A stretch of 10,033 nucleotides of DNA. It comes from an uncultured Alphaproteobacteria bacterium (GTDB lineage Bacteria; Pseudomonadota; Alphaproteobacteria; RF32; CAG-239). Of this stretch, positions 6,638-10,033 are shown piece after piece. Numbering within the stretch: the first letter of the stretch is position 1; every line of letters starts with the position of its first letter. The notes below the pieces were generated by a model, which saw only the letters and a program-made list of their open reading frames with translations, ran no database searches and was not told the origin of the DNA. The translations under genes and the position numbers were made by a program. The stretch spans positions 1 through 10,033 of the forward strand of contig CAMOLN010000019.1 of assembly GCA_946618745.1 (NCBI GenBank), in the 5' to 3' direction.

Positions 6638-6669
6638 GTGTTTAATTTTATGATAATCAAGAGGATATA

Positions 6670-8382
6670 ATGAATAATAATTTAGATAAAAAAGTAGCAG
6701 AAGTAAGAGAAGCGTTCGGTGAATATTTCACGTTGGTCGGCGGTAAAAAATTTAAGCAATTTTATTATGATTGGCATGTAGATAATATGATTGCTCCGTT
6801 TGCCGGAATGGCTGAGTATTTTTGCCAAAATTACGGAGATGATGCTAAAGAAAAGTTTCATGAATTTGCACAAGACGTAAAACAATGGCTTAATGATTAT
6901 GATGTTGATAAACCGGAGATTTCACAGGTTGATGCCAAAAAATATTCGCGAAGCAATGATGGAAAATTGAGAGAATTGTTAGACGGGGTGCGGACTTTCG
7001 GTTTTGAATTCAGACAATTTGTATATAGTTTCGGGACTAAAGAAGATCATAACAATGAATTTGGTTATTGGCCGGTTAAGGCTAATATGCCATATGCATG
7101 CAAACATGGTCTTATGGTAGCTAAAGATGTGGTAGAATTTATGGATAAGAATTTCGCGGAATTGTCCGGCAGTGAAAATGTTTATCGCAGCGCACAAAAG
7201 TGTGTTGACAGTTATTTAAGAGAAAATATCTGCAAGCAATATGTATATCACAACGGATATAGTTTTGATGACAGAAAGACTGCAATTAAAAAATTACATG
7301 ATTTACGTAATCAACTGAGTTTGGTTTATCGTCAGACTGACATGTTTACCGCACAGCAAAATGATTTGTTTCAGCGTGAGTTTGTTAATGGGACGAGAGT
7401 AAAAAATCGTTATTGGCCGGATGGATTCGAGTTGGAATTCTATGTTCCGGAAAAATTGGGTGATTATCATGTATTGGCTGATTATTTAACACAAACAATC
7501 GGTTGGAATAAGTTTTATTTTACCAATAAAGATCCGTCAGTTTATGCTGATAGGGAATCGGCAGGGGTTATTATGCGCGATGAAAGTTTGGTTCCTTATG
7601 AAGGATTGGCTCCGGTTGAATTTGCCAGTAAGATAATGTATAGCAAAGAAGATGAGCAGCATTGTTTGAAGATTTTTGATGCTTTTGATCAGGGGCATGT
7701 TAATAAACATTGTTCTTTGCATCAACATTTGTGTTCCGATAATTTGAATATGGATGCGTATAAACGTTTGGTAAAGCGAATGATGCAACATGAAGACGAA
7801 ATTGTCGGCGCTTTTGCAGCACCGGAGCGTCGAGATAATAACTTATTGTATGCAACTTATATCAGTCGTAATTTAAGTTCGCAAGGCAAGAGAGATTATC
7901 CATTTTTGGCTTTGATGGTTGATATGTGTGATACTAAAACCGAATTGCAAGAAATGGTATCATTCGGCAACAAATATAAAACACTTAATGTTATGCCGGA
8001 ACACACTATTGAGATGAGAGCAATGAATGCAAATTTCAATAAGAATTTTGTGGCGGCTTATTTGCTATTCAATCGTGAATTTGTGGCAGCGGCTGCGGAA
8101 AATAATCCTCGCCATGTAAACAGAGAATTGTTGAATAAATATACATGGTATAATAATGAACTAAGTGATGATAAGACAGTTATGCATCCGCTTAATTACG
8201 GTTATGATGAAGTTCCGCACGATTCATATCGTCCGATGAAACGACCTGTGGCACCAACTGTAATTAAGCAAGAACAAGATTATAACAGGATGGTAGCTCA
8301 TGCACTCCAGGCTACCGGAAAATTGCCTTATTATAATCCGGCAGCACTTAAGATGATGAGAGAGGTAAGACATGCAGGATAA
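6670..8382 (+). CDS. Amidoligase-family protein with an unrecognised N-terminal half
   Basis: The C-terminal half (about 245-480) matches the amidoligase group (Pfam Amidoligase_2-like), COOH-NH2 ligases related to glutamate-cysteine ligase and glutamine synthetase that make amide bonds with ATP. Matching elements in order are the opening strand GFELEFYVPE (252-261; E254 and E256 as likely metal ligands), VIMRDESLVPYEGLAPVEF (300-318), which fits the family's D-x-S then ElvSP-like pattern, the HCSLHQHL segment (347-354) corresponding to the H-x-H motif, and NVMPEHTIEMRAMNANF (440-456), which corresponds to the HgTvEfR motif (E448, R450). Residues 1-245 are charged and rich in Phe/Tyr, with no motif I recognise; typical members are about 300 residues. 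No signal peptide or membrane segment is seen. GAGGA lies four bases before the ATG. The 3' end overlaps the hydrolase gene by 11 bp. The acceptor and donor substrates are unknown. Confidence 0.75.
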   Translation: MNNNLDKKVAEVREAFGEYFTLVGGKKFKQFYYDWHVDNMIAPFAGMAEYFCQNYGDDAKEKFHEFAQDVKQWLNDYDVDKPEISQVDAKKYSRSNDGKLRELLDGVRTFGFEFRQFVYSFGTKEDHNNEFGYWPVKANMPYACKHGLMVAKDVVEFMDKNFAELSGSENVYRSAQKCVDSYLRENICKQYVYHNGYSFDDRKTAIKKLHDLRNQLSLVYRQTDMFTAQQNDLFQREFVNGTRVKNRYWPDGFELEFYVPEKLGDYHVLADYLTQTIGWNKFYFTNKDPSVYADRESAGVIMRDESLVPYEGLAPVEFASKIMYSKEDEQHCLKIFDAFDQGHVNKHCSLHQHLCSDNLNMDAYKRLVKRMMQHEDEIVGAFAAPERRDNNLLYATYISRNLSSQGKRDYPFLALMVDMCDTKTELQEMVSFGNKYKTLNVMPEHTIEMRAMNANFNKNFVAAYLLFNREFVAAAAENNPRHVNRELLNKYTWYNNELSDDKTVMHPLNYGYDEVPHDSYRPMKRPVAPTVIKQEQDYNRMVAHALQATGKLPYYNPAALKMMREVRHAG

Positions 8383-9115
8383 AGTATTTGATGAAGTTAA
8401 TTCACTATCGAATTGTGAATTGATAATAACCTGTGAGCATGGAGGTGCACAAATCCCCGAGGAATATAATTCCTTGGGGGTGAGTGCGTCAAATTTGGAC
8501 ACGCATATTGCCAGAGATAAAGGTGCGCGGGAAGTAAGCAGGTTGTTGGCGCAAAAATTGGGTTGTTACGCTATTACGGGTAAATATTCGCGCTTGTTGA
8601 TTGATTTAAATCGGCGGACAAATGAGGCAGATTTGATTGTTGCAACCAGTGATAAGACAGATATTCCGGCGAATCTGAAGATTGATGAAACGGAAAAATG
8701 TAAACGTCTGGAAAAATATTACTATCCTTATTATGAGGCGATTGAAAAACAAGTGGCACATATAAAAAGTTTGGGTAAGAAACCGGTGTTTTTTTCCGTG
8801 CATAGTTTTACGCCACAGCTGAAAGGCGGAAGTTATCGTCCGTGGAATGCAGGAATTTTATGGCATAAACCTTCGGCATTAGCGCAATTTGTTTATGAAA
8901 AATTGCAGAATCGGGCAGACAAAAAAGTCGGAGCAAATGTGCCTTATGATTTGCAACAAGCTAATACGGGTGCGGTGGTGATTTGCGGTGAAGAAAAGGG
9001 ATATGATTACGGATTGATTGAAATTCGTGATAATGAATTTGATAATATGGACAAAGGTGCCGGATGGTGGGCAGATAATTTGGCCGATATTTTACACAAG
9101 TATTTAACGAAATAA
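8372..9115 (+). CDS. N-formylglutamate amidohydrolase-family hydrolase
   Basis: Predicted cytoplasmic metal-dependent amidohydrolase of 247 residues (Pfam FGase family). Visible motifs are ITCEHGGAQIPEEY (19-32), DTHIARDKGA (43-52), YSRLLIDLNRR (72-82), FSVHSFTP (141-148) and LIEIRDNEF (215-223); the conserved E22, H23, D43, H45 and H144 are plausible metal or catalytic residues. Family members include the enzyme that hydrolyses N-formylglutamate in histidine breakdown, but many belong to unrelated neighbourhoods, and no hut genes are present here. The ATG lies inside the amidoligase gene in another frame (11-bp overlap), with GAGAGG as ribosome site, so the two are probably translationally coupled. 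I infer that it cleaves an amide in a product or intermediate of its partner, or proofreads it; the substrate itself cannot be read from the sequence. Confidence 0.85.
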   Translation: MQDKVFDEVNSLSNCELIITCEHGGAQIPEEYNSLGVSASNLDTHIARDKGAREVSRLLAQKLGCYAITGKYSRLLIDLNRRTNEADLIVATSDKTDIPANLKIDETEKCKRLEKYYYPYYEAIEKQVAHIKSLGKKPVFFSVHSFTPQLKGGSYRPWNAGILWHKPSALAQFVYEKLQNRADKKVGANVPYDLQQANTGAVVICGEEKGYDYGLIEIRDNEFDNMDKGAGWWADNLADILHKYLTK

Positions 9116-9131
9116 AAAATATATATTTTTT
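9114..9131 (+). terminator. AT-only palindrome after the hydrolase gene
   Basis: Six A, TATATA, six T form a perfect 18-base palindrome starting within the TAA stop. It could fold into a weak hairpin ending in a T-run, but it has no G-C pairs, so terminator function is doubtful. In an AT-rich gap it may be chance. Confidence 0.25.
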
Positions 9132-9143
9132 AGACAAAAAATA

Positions 9144-9172
9144 TTGCAAAATAATTAAAAGTGTGATATGTG
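9144..9172 (+). promoter_or_regulatory. Candidate promoter of the right-edge membrane protein gene
   Basis: TTGCAA (9144-9149, four of six consensus bases) and TATGTG (9167-9172) are 17 bases apart, predicting a leader of about 35 bases. The surrounding 98-base gap is extremely AT-rich, so chance matches are easy. Confidence 0.3.
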
Positions 9173-9213
9173 GGGAATAATTAACATTATTATTAATTTA
9201 AATAAATATTACT

Positions 9214-10033
9214 ATGGAAAAGAAAAAAGTTTTTTCTGCCGTATGTTATGCTGCGGCAGGGGTTTCTGGGGCAGTTATGTCAATTGCCTTGTTTGATGTG
9301 TTAAAATCCTCACTATTATGGGTGGCCGGAGGCGCTTGTGTTTTTCTCGTGCTATTATGCCTGTATGATATCGGGGTGATTGCATGGTTGATAAAGAAAA
9401 TCCGTCCCAATACCACCAGTTCGTGGTGGGAAAAATATATAGGGACGCGCCAACTATATCTGGCAGTGGCGTTTCTATTTTTTTTATTTTTAATGTCCAT
9501 TATTATGGGGCTATCCGTAGCTCCTATGAGAGTTGATAAAGAACACTTCATCAAGGCAGAGGAATACCACGTGTTGGAGGCCTATCTGGACGGCTATGTA
9601 ACCAACAATTCCTTTGAAAATAAGGAGTGGCTGGAAGTGTATCCTTATCTTGAGGGAAAGAAATTTACCGATCCACAACTCGCCGTAATTACTTATTACG
9701 GTATGTGGTGCGGTGAGGATTTTCCCAGAACAACAGTGGCCAAGAAACTGCTGTCAGGAGAAAAAATCATAAGCTCGGATTTTTCCGAAGATTATTCATA
9801 CCATAAGCTGTGGATTCTTCGTGCAGTTTGGGACGGGAAGATTTCCTATAAGGAAATACGTAACTGGCCTAACGGATCGGTATATCTGATCGATATTGAC
9901 AATCTGAAGTATGACCGAAAAGGAAAAGCTCTCGTCACAAAAGAGCTGCGTAAACGGCTTAAAATCGGGCCGTTGACAGCTGAGGAAATTCTTGATGTCG
10001 GGTATATTCCTCCGGCGGATACCTCGGTTGCCG
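9214..10033 (+). CDS. Unrecognised three-helix membrane protein, 3' end outside window
   Basis: An open frame of 273 codons runs from ATG 9214 to the window edge without a stop. I do not recognise the family. There are three hydrophobic segments, roughly residues 7-29, 34-60 and 80-103. The basic stretch KKIRPNTTSSWWEKY (61-75) lies between helices two and three. A soluble domain of at least 165 residues follows, rich in Trp, Tyr and charged residues, and the frame ends at a Pro-containing IPPADTSVA. No Shine-Dalgarno is visible before the ATG; the preceding 20 bases are almost all A/T. Leu codons are largely CTG, CTA and CTC and Gly is often GGG or GGC, whereas the neighbours use TTG and GGT. 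This suggests recent transfer or low expression. The C-terminal part might be enzymatic or a sensor domain, but nothing supports a specific role. Confidence 0.7.
   Translation, partial: MEKKKVFSAVCYAAAGVSGAVMSIALFDVLKSSLLWVAGGACVFLVLLCLYDIGVIAWLIKKIRPNTTSSWWEKYIGTRQLYLAVAFLFFLFLMSIIMGLSVAPMRVDKEHFIKAEEYHVLEAYLDGYVTNNSFENKEWLEVYPYLEGKKFTDPQLAVITYYGMWCGEDFPRTTVAKKLLSGEKIISSDFSEDYSYHKLWILRAVWDGKISYKEIRNWPNGSVYLIDIDNLKYDRKGKALVTKELRKRLKIGPLTAEEILDVGYIPPADTSVA

Noticed and set aside
6626..6654. Promoter TTACCG / TATGAT (17-base spacer) in front of the amidoligase gene
   Set aside because: The -10 is good, but the -35 is poor and lies in the terminator stem. The transcript would begin at the ribosome site, leaving almost no leader.
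6670..8382. Glutamine synthetase or glutamate-cysteine ligase proper
   Set aside because: The motifs and their spacing fit the divergent amidoligase group, and the long N-terminal half is unlike either canonical enzyme.
8372..9115. Histidine-degradation gene hutG
   Set aside because: The family matches, but no hutH, hutU, hutI or hutF lies nearby and the partner gene is an amidoligase, so the specific hut role is not supported.
9246..9554. Minus-strand open frame of 102 codons
   Set aside because: It lies entirely inside the plus-strand membrane-protein frame, is low-complexity in character, and has no ribosome site or family resemblance; most likely an antisense shadow.
1..10033. CRISPR arrays, insertion sequences, tRNA or rRNA genes
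   Set aside because: No regularly spaced repeats, transposase frames with terminal inverted repeats, or recognisable tRNA/rRNA sequences were seen on either strand.

Overview
The window looks like a chromosomal segment from an AT-rich alphaproteobacterium, probably a host-associated or uncultured lineage. The best lineage clues are ribosomal protein S2 and EF-Ts. S2 opens with a PxFTLRQMIEAGVHFGH-type N-terminus, and EF-Ts carries the IGENMNLRRA and VVASYLHN stretches typical of that class. Codon use is low-GC (TTG for Leu, GGT for Gly) in every gene except the last one. The species cannot be named from the sequence alone.

Positions 1-3611 (minus strand) hold a tight nucleotide-sugar operon, transcribed leftward in the order UDP-glucuronate decarboxylase, UDP-glucose 6-dehydrogenase, UDP-glucose 4-epimerase (galE), UDP-galactopyranose mutase (glf, cut by the window edge). 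Genes are 1 bp apart or overlap by 1-4 bp. The set turns UDP-glucose into UDP-glucuronate, UDP-xylose, UDP-galactose and UDP-galactofuranose, all precursors for surface glycans.

Positions 3612-5800 hold the translation pair rpsB-tsf on the plus strand. It has a long, possibly structured rpsB leader, a GC-rich hairpin between the two genes, and a strong terminator after tsf. That terminator also serves the convergent dCMP-deaminase-like gene (5798-6271, minus). EF-Ts carries an unusual CPKC plus HNCC cysteine set.

Positions 6272-6669 form a divergent promoter region. It contains a 37-codon gene for a single-pass membrane peptide, with its own TTGACA promoter and an 18-bp-stem terminator.

Positions 6670-9115 (plus) hold the most interesting unit: two overlapping genes. 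The first is a 570-residue protein whose C-terminal half matches amidoligase (GCS/GS-like COOH-NH2 ligase) motifs and whose N-terminal half I do not recognise. The second is an N-formylglutamate amidohydrolase-family hydrolase. A ligase and a hydrolase of amide bonds in one transcript, without histidine-degradation genes nearby, suggests synthesis and trimming of an unknown amide-linked product.

Positions 9116-10033 hold an AT-rich gap followed by the start of an unrecognised three-helix membrane protein. Its codon use differs from the rest of the window, and it runs off the right edge.
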